From Pigmentiphaga litoralis (GTDB lineage: Bacteria > Pseudomonadota > Gammaproteobacteria > Burkholderiales > Burkholderiaceae_B): a DNA stretch of 64,000 nucleotides. The DNA is taken from assembly GCF_013408655.1 (NCBI RefSeq), contig NZ_JACCBP010000001.1, positions 4,092,001 through 4,156,000 on the forward strand, written 5' to 3'. A model generated the notes under the pieces. It did not search any database. It had not been told where the DNA came from and saw only the letters and a list, made by a program, of their open reading frames with translations. Both the position numbers and the translations under genes were made by a program. Below are positions 42,632 through 53,717 of the stretch, piece after piece (within the stretch, counting starts at the first letter, position 1; the number at the start of each line of letters is the position of its first letter).

Positions 42632-44251
42632 ATGGCGCGTATGTTTCCCAGCGATACCTCGTCCGACCCCCGCGCCCGTGCAGACGGCGGCCTGCGCCGG
42701 GAACTCGACGTACTCGAGCGCCTGGAACTGGCACTGAGCAATGACTACAGCATCTTCCACAGCATCGACTGGGTGTCCGTCCATGCGGGCCACGAAACGC
42801 GCGGCGAGATCGACATCATCGTCATGAACGCCGGAGGCGATCTGTTGATCCTGGAGGTCAAGGCAGGCCAGGTCGAAGAGGCGGACGACTCCCTGTACAA
42901 GCGCTATCCCACCGCCCGCAAAGACATTGCCGCCCAGTGCCGCAAGCACTACACCGCGCTGCGCGGGCGTCTCAAGCAAGCTGATCTGGGCACCCACGTC
43001 AGGCAGCTTCTGGTGCTGCCCGACCATCGAATGGTGGGGCAAGGGTCCGCCGCCTTGCCGCGTGAACGCATCATCGACGCCGACCAGATCGATGACCTGC
43101 ACCGGCATATTGCCGACCTCATGCCGGCAGGCTTTCCCACCGAACGCGCCGACAACGTCCGCAGCTTCCTGTTGAACGAGTTCAAGGTCGCGCGATCATT
43201 GGGTGTGTTTCGCAACCAGTTGGCCCAGGCCAGTCATCGGTTGGCCAGCGGCCTGGCGACCTGGGTGCCGCGGCTGTACACACCGAATGGACTGTTCTGG
43301 ATTCAGGCCACCGCGGGATCGGGCAAGACGCAACTGGCACTGCGCCTGCTCGAAGACGCCGCCGCAGCCGGGCGCCAGGCCCTGTACGTCTGCTTCAACC
43401 GGCCGCTATCGAACGAAGTCCGCCGGCTCGCGCCTGCGAGTGCGATCGTTGCCACCTTCCACGAGTTGGCGCGCACCTATTGCGCAGGCATCGGCGCCGT
43501 CGGCACCGAGCTGGACTCGCAAGACGAATTCAACCGCAACGCCGAACGGTACGTGGCCGACGCATCCACCTTCACGGCTCTGTACGACGTCCTCATCATC
43601 GACGAAGGCCAGGACTTCCACCCGGAATGGATCACCTGCCTGCGCCGCCTGACCCGTGTCAGCGGCACGACCCACGTGCTGGAAGACACCGACCAGCGCC
43701 TGTACCGCACCCAACCCATCGCGCTGCCCGACGCCACCCGCCTGACCTGCACCGACAACTTCCGCAGCCCCCGCGCCGTCGTCGACACCATCAACGCCTT
43801 TGGCCTGGCGGACCACAAGGTGGTTGGCGTCAGCCCCTACCTAGGGGACACGCCCGACTTCATCGCGTGCGCCACGCCCTCTGAAAAAGAAGTTGCAGTC
43901 GTCAACTGCATCGACCGCTACCTGGCCGACGGCTACAGCCGCAACGACATCGTGGTGCTGAGCTACGTCGGCCTTGCCAGGTCGCCGTTGTTCCAGAGCG
44001 AGTCCTTGGGCAGCTATCCCTTGCACCAACCCGGCACGCCGGTGAACGACGACGCCATCTCCTGCGACAGCATCTACCGCTTCAAGGGCTGCTCGTCGCC
44101 CGTCGTCATCCTGACCGACGTGGACTTTTCAAGCGTGACCACCACCGACCGCCGCAAGCTATTCGTCGGCCTGACGCGCGCAACGATGGCCGCGGCCATT
44201 GTCATGACACCCGCCGCCGCGCAAGCGTTGACCGCAGTGCTCGACGCATAG
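42632..44251 (+). CDS. NERD nuclease-SF1 (UvrD/Rep-like) helicase fusion
   Basis: A 539-residue protein. Residues ~20-130 form a NERD (nuclease-related) PD-(D/E)xK domain: D61 in GEIDIIVMNAGGD, E75 and K77 in LLILEVKAG. A superfamily 1 ATPase follows: Walker A ATAGSGKTQLAL (K232), an LYVCFNRPLSNEV segment, Walker B IIDEGQDFHPEW (D324, E325), RLTCTDNFRSPRAVVDTINAF, and the C-terminal SIYRFKGCSSPVVILTDVD plus LFVGLTRATM. Cutting and unwinding of DNA is the inferred activity. The compact helicase (~350 residues) lacks the large insertions of UvrD. ATG 42632 is chosen; ATG 42641 is close. It pairs with the WYL regulator just upstream. Confidence 0.88.
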   Translation: MARMFPSDTSSDPRARADGGLRRELDVLERLELALSNDYSIFHSIDWVSVHAGHETRGEIDIIVMNAGGDLLILEVKAGQVEEADDSLYKRYPTARKDIAAQCRKHYTALRGRLKQADLGTHVRQLLVLPDHRMVGQGSAALPRERIIDADQIDDLHRHIADLMPAGFPTERADNVRSFLLNEFKVARSLGVFRNQLAQASHRLASGLATWVPRLYTPNGLFWIQATAGSGKTQLALRLLEDAAAAGRQALYVCFNRPLSNEVRRLAPASAIVATFHELARTYCAGIGAVGTELDSQDEFNRNAERYVADASTFTALYDVLIIDEGQDFHPEWITCLRRLTRVSGTTHVLEDTDQRLYRTQPIALPDATRLTCTDNFRSPRAVVDTINAFGLADHKVVGVSPYLGDTPDFIACATPSEKEVAVVNCIDRYLADGYSRNDIVVLSYVGLARSPLFQSESLGSYPLHQPGTPVNDDAISCDSIYRFKGCSSPVVILTDVDFSSVTTTDRRKLFVGLTRATMAAAIVMTPAAAQALTAVLDA

Positions 44252-44542
44252 GGCAGGACCTTCCTGACGGTTTAGCCAGTTAGCGAGCGGCGGGGTGTTC
44301 GTGATTTGCGGCTACAAGAAAAGCGACCTTCCTCGCTCTGTCGTTCTCGGTAGCTGATCGCGCTGCCACTTCAAACGCAGTCGATCGGCGCCGTCGCAAT
44401 TTCCCCACGTCGTCGGCATTCATTCGATCGCTCATCATTCGTCCGCGAAATGTCCGAATGCCACTCCAGAATGGTTGCATCCGCCAACGACACCCGGCTT
44501 GACGCCAGGCCCATGTCCGCAGCCAATCCACCCTGGAGCCCC

Positions 44543-45295
44543 ATGGCCAAACTGATCCTCATCGAAGCACAGCCCCTGATCCGCCTGGGCATGGCCGGCG
44601 TCTTGCAGCCGCTGAACGACGACGCGTTCCTGCAGTCCTGCGGCCCCCACGACCCCGAACGGGCCGCCCTGGCGGGCAGTGCCCCCGACATCATGATCTA
44701 CGGCATGTCGGGCGATGGAACCTACGATTGGGCCCACCTCCACCACGCGCAGCAAGAGATCGCCCCCCGCCGCGTCCTGCTCCTTCCCGACACCGTCACG
44801 CACGACCTGCTGCGCGACGCGCATGCCAACGACACCATCGCCGGCTGCGTCGCCAAGAACGCCACGCCCGCCGAGATCAAAGCGGCGATCATGATGATCG
44901 ATGCGGGTGGGGAGTGCTTTCCACGGTGCCGAAGAAGGGTGCTGAATGATGGTGGGCCGGTGCGGCGGTCAAGGTCGGGTGCGGGGGGTGGCACCGGTTC
45001 GGTCTTTCATGACACACGCTGGCCGGTCGAGGCCGGATCCCCTGAACGTGCTCAATTGCAGTCCATCGCGGACCAGGCCGACGCGCTGGACGTGACGCCG
45101 CGCCAATTCGAAGTCCTGTCGCTGCTGGCCAAGGGCCACCCGATCAAGACCGTGGCCCGGCGGATGGAGATATCGGTAGCGACGGCCAAGACGCATGCAT
45201 CGTCGCTGTATCAGCGGCTAGGGGTGACCAACAAGACGCAGGCGGTGTACGTCGCGCGGCAACGCGGCGTTCAGTTTGATGAGCCGCCAGCCTGA
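44543..45295 (+). CDS. LuxR-type regulator with degenerate receiver domain
   Basis: A 250-residue protein with the layout of a NarL/FixJ response regulator. The C-terminal LuxR HTH (VTPRQFEVLSLLAKGHPIKTVARRMEISVATAKTHASSLYQRLGVTNKTQAV, read in pieces) is intact. The receiver part begins LILIEAQPLIRLGM, with E-A where an Asp pair is usual, and reads PDIMIYGMSGDG, with Gly (G54) where the phospho-accepting Asp should be. It is therefore unlikely to be controlled by phosphorylation. ATG 44543 follows GGAG; the frame is open to 44450. No histidine kinase is adjacent. Confidence 0.85.
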   Translation: MAKLILIEAQPLIRLGMAGVLQPLNDDAFLQSCGPHDPERAALAGSAPDIMIYGMSGDGTYDWAHLHHAQQEIAPRRVLLLPDTVTHDLLRDAHANDTIAGCVAKNATPAEIKAAIMMIDAGGECFPRCRRRVLNDGGPVRRSRSGAGGGTGSVFHDTRWPVEAGSPERAQLQSIADQADALDVTPRQFEVLSLLAKGHPIKTVARRMEISVATAKTHASSLYQRLGVTNKTQAVYVARQRGVQFDEPPA

Positions 45296-45373
45296 GCGTC
45301 CGGATCGACATGCGCTCATTCAGCCGGCAACCGCTGAACGAAGCTCGAAGTACGACGGCGGCGGCGTGTAAGT

Positions 45374-46018
45374 TCAGCCCTTGCCGGCCTTGTCGGACGC
45401 GCAACCGAGCATCGCATTGCCAACGACATCGCTTCCTTGCGCCACCAACGTCTTACCAGCGTTCTCGATATCTCGCACCTCTCGGTTCTGACTGAGCTTG
45501 AACTTCCCCACCAGCCGAGTCACCTCAATCTCGATACCGACAATTGCCTTGAGCCTCATGTCGATATAGTCCTTGTCACCATCGCTCATCTTCCAAGGCA
45601 CAGGCTGCGACGCTTCATGCGTCCGGGTCAGCCGGCCCACCATGCCCCGGACATAACGCTCATCGTCGCGGATCGTCACGCGGCCGTGCACGTGCGCCAC
45701 CATGTAATTCCAGGTGGGCACCTGCTTGTGAAATTGGTGCTTGCTCGGGTACCACTGCGGAGAGATGTACGCATCCCCAGCCCGGAAGACCACCAGCACG
45801 TCATCCCCATCGGCAATGTCCTGCCAAACCGGGTTATCGCGGGCGACATGCGAATGCAACTTACCTAGTGCGCCTTCGCTGGCGTTCAGTTCGAAAGGCA
45901 GATGATTCGCATCGAGACCACTTTGCCCGTGAGTGAAGAGCACCCCTAGCGGATGGTCGGCAATCAGCTGGTGAAGCACTTCTGGACGGGGTTCGTCGAA
46001 GTGGGCTGGGACGTACAT
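45374..46018 (-). CDS. PaiB-like FMN-binding transcriptional regulator
   Basis: A 214-residue protein with the PaiB pattern: MYVPAHFDEPRPEVLHQLIADHPLG, LDANHLPFEL, KLHSHVARDNPVWQDI, VLVVFRAGDAYISPQWYPSK and QVPTWNYMVAHVHG. PaiB-type proteins have an FMN-binding split-barrel fold and were described as negative regulators of sporulation and protease genes in Bacillus; in proteobacteria their role is unclear. The gene is single and divergent from the HIT gene. Confidence 0.9.
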   Translation of the reverse strand: MYVPAHFDEPRPEVLHQLIADHPLGVLFTHGQSGLDANHLPFELNASEGALGKLHSHVARDNPVWQDIADGDDVLVVFRAGDAYISPQWYPSKHQFHKQVPTWNYMVAHVHGRVTIRDDERYVRGMVGRLTRTHEASQPVPWKMSDGDKDYIDMRLKAIVGIEIEVTRLVGKFKLSQNREVRDIENAGKTLVAQGSDVVGNAMLGCASDKAGKG

Positions 46019-46157
46019 GGATGTCGCCTTGATCAGAGAGGGTCAATGACAACTGTCACTCATCGTTGAGTGTAGACAACGAAGGCTGCGTAGAACGCGT
46101 ATTGATAACGATTTTCCAGACCCCTACCATTTCCACCCTACGCGCCGTAGACCTTGA

Positions 46158-46646
46158 ATGATAGCCCTGGACAAAATGTCTTCTAAAAATATGAAAAGCT
46201 GCATTTTCTGCCAGATCGCACAGGGAGAGCTCCCAAGCCACAAGATATGGGAGGATCACAACCACCTGGCCTTTCTCTCCATCTTTCCGAACACGCCTGG
46301 ATTTGCTGTAGTCATAACCAAAGCACATCGACCCAGCTATGTTTTTGAGCTCAAGGACGAGGAAATTTCCGAACTGATGCTGGCCGCGAAGCAGGCCGCA
46401 TTGCTACTGGATGCAGCCTTCGACGATGTGGGACGGACCGGGTGCATGATCGAAGGATTTGGAATAGACCATGCCCATGTGAAACTATTCCCGATGCACG
46501 GCACGACAGCAGATTGGCGACCAATCAAATCAAACGTCGATAAGTACTTTCATAAGTATGAGGGGTACATGTCTTCGCACGATCACGCCCGTGCGGATGA
46601 TGAGGAATTAAAGCTTCTCGCTCAACGTATCCGAGCAATCAAATGA
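46158..46646 (+). CDS. HIT family protein
   Basis: A 162-residue HIT protein: CIFCQIAQGELPSHKIWEDHNHLAFLSIFPNTPGFAVVITKAHRPSYVFEL, read in pieces, then the motif GIDHAHVKLFPMHG. The catalytic middle His is present (H-A-H), but the third His of the canonical HxHxH is Lys, as in a subset of the family. HIT enzymes hydrolyse or transfer nucleotides, for example AMP-lysine or AMP-sulfate. ATGs at 46176 and 46191 are alternative starts. Codon use here is more AT-rich than in the otsA region. Confidence 0.88.
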   Translation: MIALDKMSSKNMKSCIFCQIAQGELPSHKIWEDHNHLAFLSIFPNTPGFAVVITKAHRPSYVFELKDEEISELMLAAKQAALLLDAAFDDVGRTGCMIEGFGIDHAHVKLFPMHGTTADWRPIKSNVDKYFHKYEGYMSSHDHARADDEELKLLAQRIRAIK

Positions 46647-46679
46647 GCTTGAGCTTGGGCGGGAGTAGAAATAAAGAGA

Positions 46680-46693
46680 CCGCCTTGCGGCGG
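46680..46693 (-). terminator. Hairpin with minus-strand T-run, similar to the gyrB terminator
   Basis: CCGCC-TTGC-GGCGG forms a 5-bp stem with a 4-base loop. On the minus strand it is followed by TCTCTTTATTT, so it would terminate leftward transcripts, although no leftward gene is seen to its right. Its sequence resembles the gyrB terminator at 51029. Confidence 0.5.
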
Positions 46694-47458
46694 CCTTGAT
46701 GACTCCAAGTATCTCAGGAACAGACGCTCTTCCCCGAGTTCCTAACGCTCTGTAGGGTTCCGCTCCACCCCATAACGTGCACATATATAAATCAACGAGT
46801 TAGTGCATTGTAATGGGACGCATAAACTACTTCGTCCCCATTTTTCTGGATTTTCCTAGTTGAAGCGATGATGATCCAGATCCAGAACAAAAGAACCTAC
46901 GATTTTAGAGCGTGCCGAGATAGGTATCTAACATGGTGGTGATCGACACTAATGACGGCTTTCGGCGGTGCAGCAGTCATTCGGCCTCGCGGGCAGTGGT
47001 TCAACCGTCAACAGACCGTCGAATGTCTGCTGCTCGAAGCTCCGAACTGACTGTCTCGCCCCGTAGCGGCCAGTGGGCATCGCGGGCCTGCTCTCGCGGG
47101 GCGGTCTGTCGGCGCTTCAAGCCCTGGGCCCACCTCGGTATCGTCGAGCGCCGGCCACTCAACAGCCAAGCAGGCCGCGCCCTGCCTGGACCTAGCTGCG
47201 GGCCGCCACGCTGGCCTCGCCCTCGCTGGCCGGCCTGGGCGGTATCTCGTCAGAAAAGTAGGAACGCCTGGCCATCGACCCGCCCCTGGTGCTGGTCGGC
47301 GACGAAAAAACTACTCGTTGCCTCAGGACGGAGGACGCGGGCAGCCGGCGGTGTCAGCCGTATCCGCTGTGACAGCGACACATTCACCAACTGCCGTAGT
47401 TCGCAACAGCTCGTAGAGCCTTACACTCCGACTACTTTAATTGCGGCACACTATCTCA
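46694..47458. other. Gene-poor, AT-richer stretch with inverted motifs
   Basis: No frame here carries recognisable protein motifs; a 195-codon frame (46933-47520) is Arg/Pro/Ser-rich and looks like chance. AATGACGGCT (46951) and AGCAGTCATT (46972) form a 10-bp inverted repeat with one mismatch around a TTTCGGCGG centre. A related GAATGTCTGCT follows at 47020. The stretch may hold remnants of earlier insertions. Confidence 0.5.
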
Positions 47459-48844
47459 ATGAGCATCAACTGGCAGCAGTATCCGGTCGTCGCGTTCATC
47501 GACTCGAACGTTGCCCTTGAGTGTTCCGCACTCGGCGGGCTACCTTGGAAAGAGATCAGTGCAACCGGCCCCATCCTAATTCTGGTAGTACCGACGGTGA
47601 TGCAGGAGGTGGACTCCAAGAAGAACCATGCGCGGCTTTCAGATCACGCCCGACGCTTCAATCGGACGTTGCGGCCTTTGCTTGAAGGCCAGTCCACCGT
47701 ACTAGTTAGAGAGTCGCCAGCACCCCTGGTAGAGATCGCGCTGGCCGACTGCACACGCGTTGATTGGGAACAGTACCCCGAGCTTGACCGAGACGAGCCG
47801 GATGCGCGCGTGGTAGCGCAGGCAATGTCTGCCCAAGGGCCTTCCCCGGATGCACGTGTGGTAGTTAGCCAAGACATTCGTCCACTCCACCTTGCGAAAC
47901 GCCATGGACTGAACATTCATCAGGTCAGCGAAACCTGGCTTCGCCCGAAAGAGGTTTCCGAGGCCGAGAAGAAGGCTGCCAATCTTCAGCGTCAGTTGAA
48001 CGCGATGAAAGACCGCGAGCCCCAGCTTTCACTGCATCTGAGTACAAGCCAACCCTCCGTGGATGTGCACCGAATTCAGGCTTTGTCGCCTGACGAGAGG
48101 AGAGCTATTCAGGAGACCATCATCCGGCTAAGTCCCTTGCCGGAGCAGGAGCGCTCGGGGTTCACTTCAATCATGAGCGACTATGACCATACTTTGGACG
48201 AGCGCTATACAGAGTGGGAGCGCAACAAGGTCCCTCGCTTCGTTCGTGATTACGAGCGGAAGATCGAGCTGAACTACGGGCAGCTCAAGATTCGCTTCCG
48301 GATAGAGAACATGGGCCAGGTGCCGGCGGAGTCCTTGCTCATACGCATGACAGCAATGGGAGGGTGGTTCAACAAGAGGTATGTGTTGGCCAGTCCTTCA
48401 GGGCCTTCCGCTCCGAGGCCAAAGCGGCGGTCTCTGATGGACTTTCACATGCCGCGCACGCTGCACGACTCTATCCGCTCGATGGCGCAGCCAGGGAAGC
48501 ACGAGTTCGTGGTGCTCGATGATCCAAAACGGTGCCTAGAGGTGCAGATTGCATGCGAGGACTTCCGCCATGGCCTGGAGTACGAGTACGCTGTCATTGG
48601 TTGGGCAGACCCGCACGCGGACGAATTCCGCATTGACGCTGTCGTCACGGCGGCGAACCTGTACGGCGAAGCCAAAACATCTATCGTGGTGCCGAGGAAC
48701 GTCAAAGACAGCTCGGTCGCGGACGTGATCGATATGGGCACGATGCGCTTCAAACAACCGCCTGACGTAGTTGGCCATCTTGAAAAGGCAATCAGTGCAC
48801 GGGACTTCTCGGCCTTTGAATTCGATGGATCCCGAGAGGATTGA
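47459..48844 (+). CDS. PIN-domain protein with a large C-terminal domain of unknown function
   Basis: A 461-residue protein. The first ~150 residues form a PIN nuclease domain: D15 in VVAFIDSNVALE, E50 in VPTVMQEVDSKK, D115 in DEPDARVVAQAM and D139 in VVVSQDIRPLHLAK are the four metal-binding acids. The rest includes a coiled segment (VSEAEKKAANLQRQLNAMKDRE) and a beta-rich region (QLKIRFRIENMGQVPAESLLIRM) not recognised. PIN domains cut RNA or DNA and are common in toxins and defence proteins. No antitoxin-like gene overlaps it. Base composition differs from the core genes, suggesting transfer. Confidence 0.78.
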   Translation: MSINWQQYPVVAFIDSNVALECSALGGLPWKEISATGPILILVVPTVMQEVDSKKNHARLSDHARRFNRTLRPLLEGQSTVLVRESPAPLVEIALADCTRVDWEQYPELDRDEPDARVVAQAMSAQGPSPDARVVVSQDIRPLHLAKRHGLNIHQVSETWLRPKEVSEAEKKAANLQRQLNAMKDREPQLSLHLSTSQPSVDVHRIQALSPDERRAIQETIIRLSPLPEQERSGFTSIMSDYDHTLDERYTEWERNKVPRFVRDYERKIELNYGQLKIRFRIENMGQVPAESLLIRMTAMGGWFNKRYVLASPSGPSAPRPKRRSLMDFHMPRTLHDSIRSMAQPGKHEFVVLDDPKRCLEVQIACEDFRHGLEYEYAVIGWADPHADEFRIDAVVTAANLYGEAKTSIVVPRNVKDSSVADVIDMGTMRFKQPPDVVGHLEKAISARDFSAFEFDGSRED

Positions 48845-48910
48845 CCGAAGGTGCTCACGAAGATGACAGAACGTGCCCAGCGGCTAGATGAGCGCTTTCA
48901 GCACCTTCGG
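48845..48910. repeat. 11-bp inverted repeat after the PIN gene
   Basis: CCGAAGGTGCT (48845-48855) and AGCACCTTCGG (48900-48910) are perfect inverted repeats 44 bases apart, starting one base after the PIN gene stop. It could be a terminator stem or the remains of a mobile-element end. No T-run follows. Confidence 0.6.
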
Positions 48911-49344
48911 CTGCGGTTTGCTCCATTGCTCGCTGCACAGCAAGCCAATTGAACTGCCGGCAGTCAGATGCCGAACGCACAAGTGAGCGCGTTCTTGGTC
49001 GGTGTACATCGAAAGATAAAGCCAGTTTTCCCAAAAAGCGGACGTTTGACGTCGACCGCTGCTGGCCGAGAACTTCATTTCATTCATGTGCCCGAAAGCA
49101 GTCACCGGCCGATTTACTGTTCGCATCGAACGCCAGCTATCGTAACTTATTAGAACGTACACATCCGGCCAAGAACGGTTGTTCAGGTCGTTCACCAGAA
49201 AGCAGACATTGCCTCTAAGCCCCTTGAGGGGAGAGTTCCTTCGATATACTTGTCGCAAGCAAAGCAAGGAAATATGACACAACATTTTCCAGTGAATTTT
49301 CGGTTGTAAATGCTAGTGAATATGGATGGCATGAGGCATGCGCT
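48911..49344. other. Intergenic region with GCTTTCGG-type motifs
   Basis: No convincing gene lies here. On the minus strand the sequence contains GACTGCTTTCGGG (49103-49091) and GTCCGCTTTTTGG (49033 region), which match the inverted motif at 46951. The last part (49215-49340) is AT-rich and probably carries the promoter of the HEPN-like gene. Confidence 0.45.
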
Positions 49345-49887
49345 ATGAATGACATTGAAGGGATCGAAAAAGCTGTTGCCGCACTTCAACCGCATTGGCA
49401 GGAAATTGAGGCTGATTTCCGGTACCACAATGAACGATTCCGTAAGTTGCTCGCCGTCGATCATGAGCCCATCGGGCGGATTCTTCGTGCGCACTTGGTG
49501 ATCGAAAATTTCCTCGACATATTCCTGACGATTTTCTACGTGATAGAGGAGTTCGATGATCTGCGACTGACATTCGCGCAGAAGGCAAAGCTGCTTCCAT
49601 CGAGACGCTCGAGCGCGGCATTCGTAAGGCCCGGAATCATTCAGTTGAATGCGATTCGAAACAAATTCGGGCACGAGATTGATCACTCAATAGAGAACCA
49701 CAATTTGAGCTCAATCTATGAAGTTTTGAGGCACGCCAGACCTAACGTAAAATTCCCATCGCAGATTGAGGCTATCGAAGGTTTTGCTGCCGTGGCTTGT
49801 GCCTTTTTGTCAGTACCACCGAAGCACTTGCAAGGACTATTCATGAAAGCGTTCGCCGAAGTCCGTTCATTCAACCCGGCCGCCTAA
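49345..49887 (+). CDS. HEPN-like protein
   Basis: A 180-residue all-helical protein. The segment LNAIRNKFGHEIDHS contains R105-x4-H110, the R-[NxxF]-H type motif of HEPN ribonucleases, and the preceding helix HLVIENFLDIFLTIFYVIEEF fits the first helices of the fold. HEPN proteins act as RNA-cutting toxins or defence effectors, often with a nucleotidyltransferase partner; none is seen here. The AT-rich codon use contrasts with the chromosome. An attC-like sequence begins at its stop codon. Function is inferred from the motif only. Confidence 0.62.
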   Translation: MNDIEGIEKAVAALQPHWQEIEADFRYHNERFRKLLAVDHEPIGRILRAHLVIENFLDIFLTIFYVIEEFDDLRLTFAQKAKLLPSRRSSAAFVRPGIIQLNAIRNKFGHEIDHSIENHNLSSIYEVLRHARPNVKFPSQIEAIEGFAAVACAFLSVPPKHLQGLFMKAFAEVRSFNPAA

Positions 49888-49960
49888 CTGGGCGGTCAAG
49901 CGGATGCCGACGGCTAACGCTTTTGGCGCCCTTCGCGCTCCGGTGCCACTAATATCATGC
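49882..49960 (+). other. attC-like sequence (possible integron cassette recombination site)
   Basis: The left end GCCTAAC, overlapping the stop of the HEPN-like gene, fits the attC core RYYYAAC. It is followed at typical spacing by TCAAGCGGATGCC, and the stretch GGCGCCCTTCGCGCTCC could be the central hairpin. A proper right core GTTRRRY is not found, so the site would be degenerate or truncated. Confidence 0.4.
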
Positions 49961-50020
49961 GTAGAGCGTTTCAGAACGCACCCCTGTTTCCCGTTCGTTT
50001 TCAACAAGGAGCAAGCGGCC

Positions 50021-50728
50021 ATGGCGGCAGATTGGAGCGAGTATCAAGAGAAAGCCGCTGAATTCTTTCGGTCGCTCGGACTCGAAGCGGCCACGAACGT
50101 CACAATCAGGGGGGTTCGTACAAGTCACGATGTTGATGTTCTCGTGAAATCGCGACACGCCGGCTTCGAAGTTACCTGGATTGTCGAGTGCAAACACTGG
50201 CAGTCTCGGGTAAGCAAGCTTCACGTTCTCGGCCTCCGAGAGATTGTTGCTGACACTGGCGCAGATCGCGGGATTCTTCTGGCTGAAAATGGATTTCAGA
50301 TCGGTGCAGCGGAAGCAGCCGCACTGACGAATGTACACCTGACCTCGCTTTCCGAATCCCAGCATGAAGCAAGCGCCGAGATTTTTGGCATGCGCCTCAC
50401 GGAACTCAATGACCGTATCGAAGTATGCCGGGAACGGTATTGGGACATCCCAAAGTACGTTCGAATCGAACATGGACTACGTCCAGACGTCTCGGAAGAT
50501 GGCTATTCTGGCGCGGCATTTATATCGCTAGCAGAAGATGTCTTACGAAAGGCGTTCCGAGGAAAATATCCGTTTGAAACTGATTACATGTGGAGGCATG
50601 CCGCGCGGGGAGTACCCTCAGCCATTAATTCGGTTGAGGAGGTAGTTGCGCTACTCGAGCCGATGATTCATGAACTGGAATCTAAACTCGACCACTGCGC
50701 GGCAACAATGGCAATCGCAAATGAATAA
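50021..50728 (+). CDS. Mrr-like restriction endonuclease (PD-(D/E)xK) domain protein
   Basis: A 235-residue protein. The N-terminal ~115 residues form a restriction-endonuclease-like domain: YQEKAAEFFRSLG, then D37/D39 in SHDVDVLV, and E56 with K58 in WIVECKHW (E-C-K), followed by LREIVADTGADRGILLAENGF. This matches Mrr_cat domains that often cleave modified or foreign DNA. The C-terminal half is unrecognised. ATG 50021 follows AAGGAGC; the frame extends upstream through the attC-like region without homology. It is the last gene of the AT-rich island. Confidence 0.8.
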   Translation: MAADWSEYQEKAAEFFRSLGLEAATNVTIRGVRTSHDVDVLVKSRHAGFEVTWIVECKHWQSRVSKLHVLGLREIVADTGADRGILLAENGFQIGAAEAAALTNVHLTSLSESQHEASAEIFGMRLTELNDRIEVCRERYWDIPKYVRIEHGLRPDVSEDGYSGAAFISLAEDVLRKAFRGKYPFETDYMWRHAARGVPSAINSVEEVVALLEPMIHELESKLDHCAATMAIANE

Positions 50729-51028
50729 GCTTTGCTAGGACTTGCCGCTTCAGTGGGATGTCCGACCCATCGTTCTCGCCGGCCTCGAACGATGACAGTC
50801 TGCTTTCTGCCTAGCCACCGGCCGAAATGAGTCGGAACCAGACGTCCATTGCTTCGAGTCACGAGTTCGAGCTGCTCAGTTCCGTCCCTAGCCATTGGCA
50901 ATACTCTGAGAATCCGTTGGTACTAACTTCCTGCGCTTGGCAGTATCTCTAAGAACTACGATTGCCGTGAATGCGATCGATATGACTAGAAATCAAAGCC
51001 CCAAAAGCTCGCTAAGCTCGAAACAAAA
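50729..51028. other. Intergenic region between the Mrr-like gene and gyrB
   Basis: No gene with recognisable motifs. The region separates convergent genes, so only terminators are expected; the gyrB terminator follows at 51029. Confidence 0.5.
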
Positions 51029-51050
51029 GAGGCCGCCCCGCGGCAGCCTC
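51029..51050 (-). terminator. Rho-independent terminator of gyrB
   Basis: GAGGCCGCC and GGCAGCCTC form a 9-bp stem (one mismatch) with a CCGC loop. Reading leftward, as gyrB is transcribed, it is followed by TTTTGTTT. It lies 57 bases beyond the gyrB stop. Confidence 0.82.
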
Positions 51051-51106
51051 TCTAATACATCTAACTCATTCGGGATAAATCTAACTTCCCGTGGGACCCC
51101 ACAAAC

Positions 51107-53677
<2,571 letters not shown>

Positions 53678-53717
53678 TTAAAAAACTACAAGACGATAAA
53701 AAGCAGACTGCGGCGCG

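Noticed and set aside
46933..47520. A 195-codon plus-strand frame before the PIN gene
   Set aside because: Its composition (Arg/Ser/Pro-rich) and overlap with the real PIN start suggest a chance frame; no motif or ribosome-binding site.
48884..49285. A 133-codon minus-strand frame after the PIN gene
   Set aside because: It covers the inverted repeat and motif region, has no recognised motif and no clear start signal.
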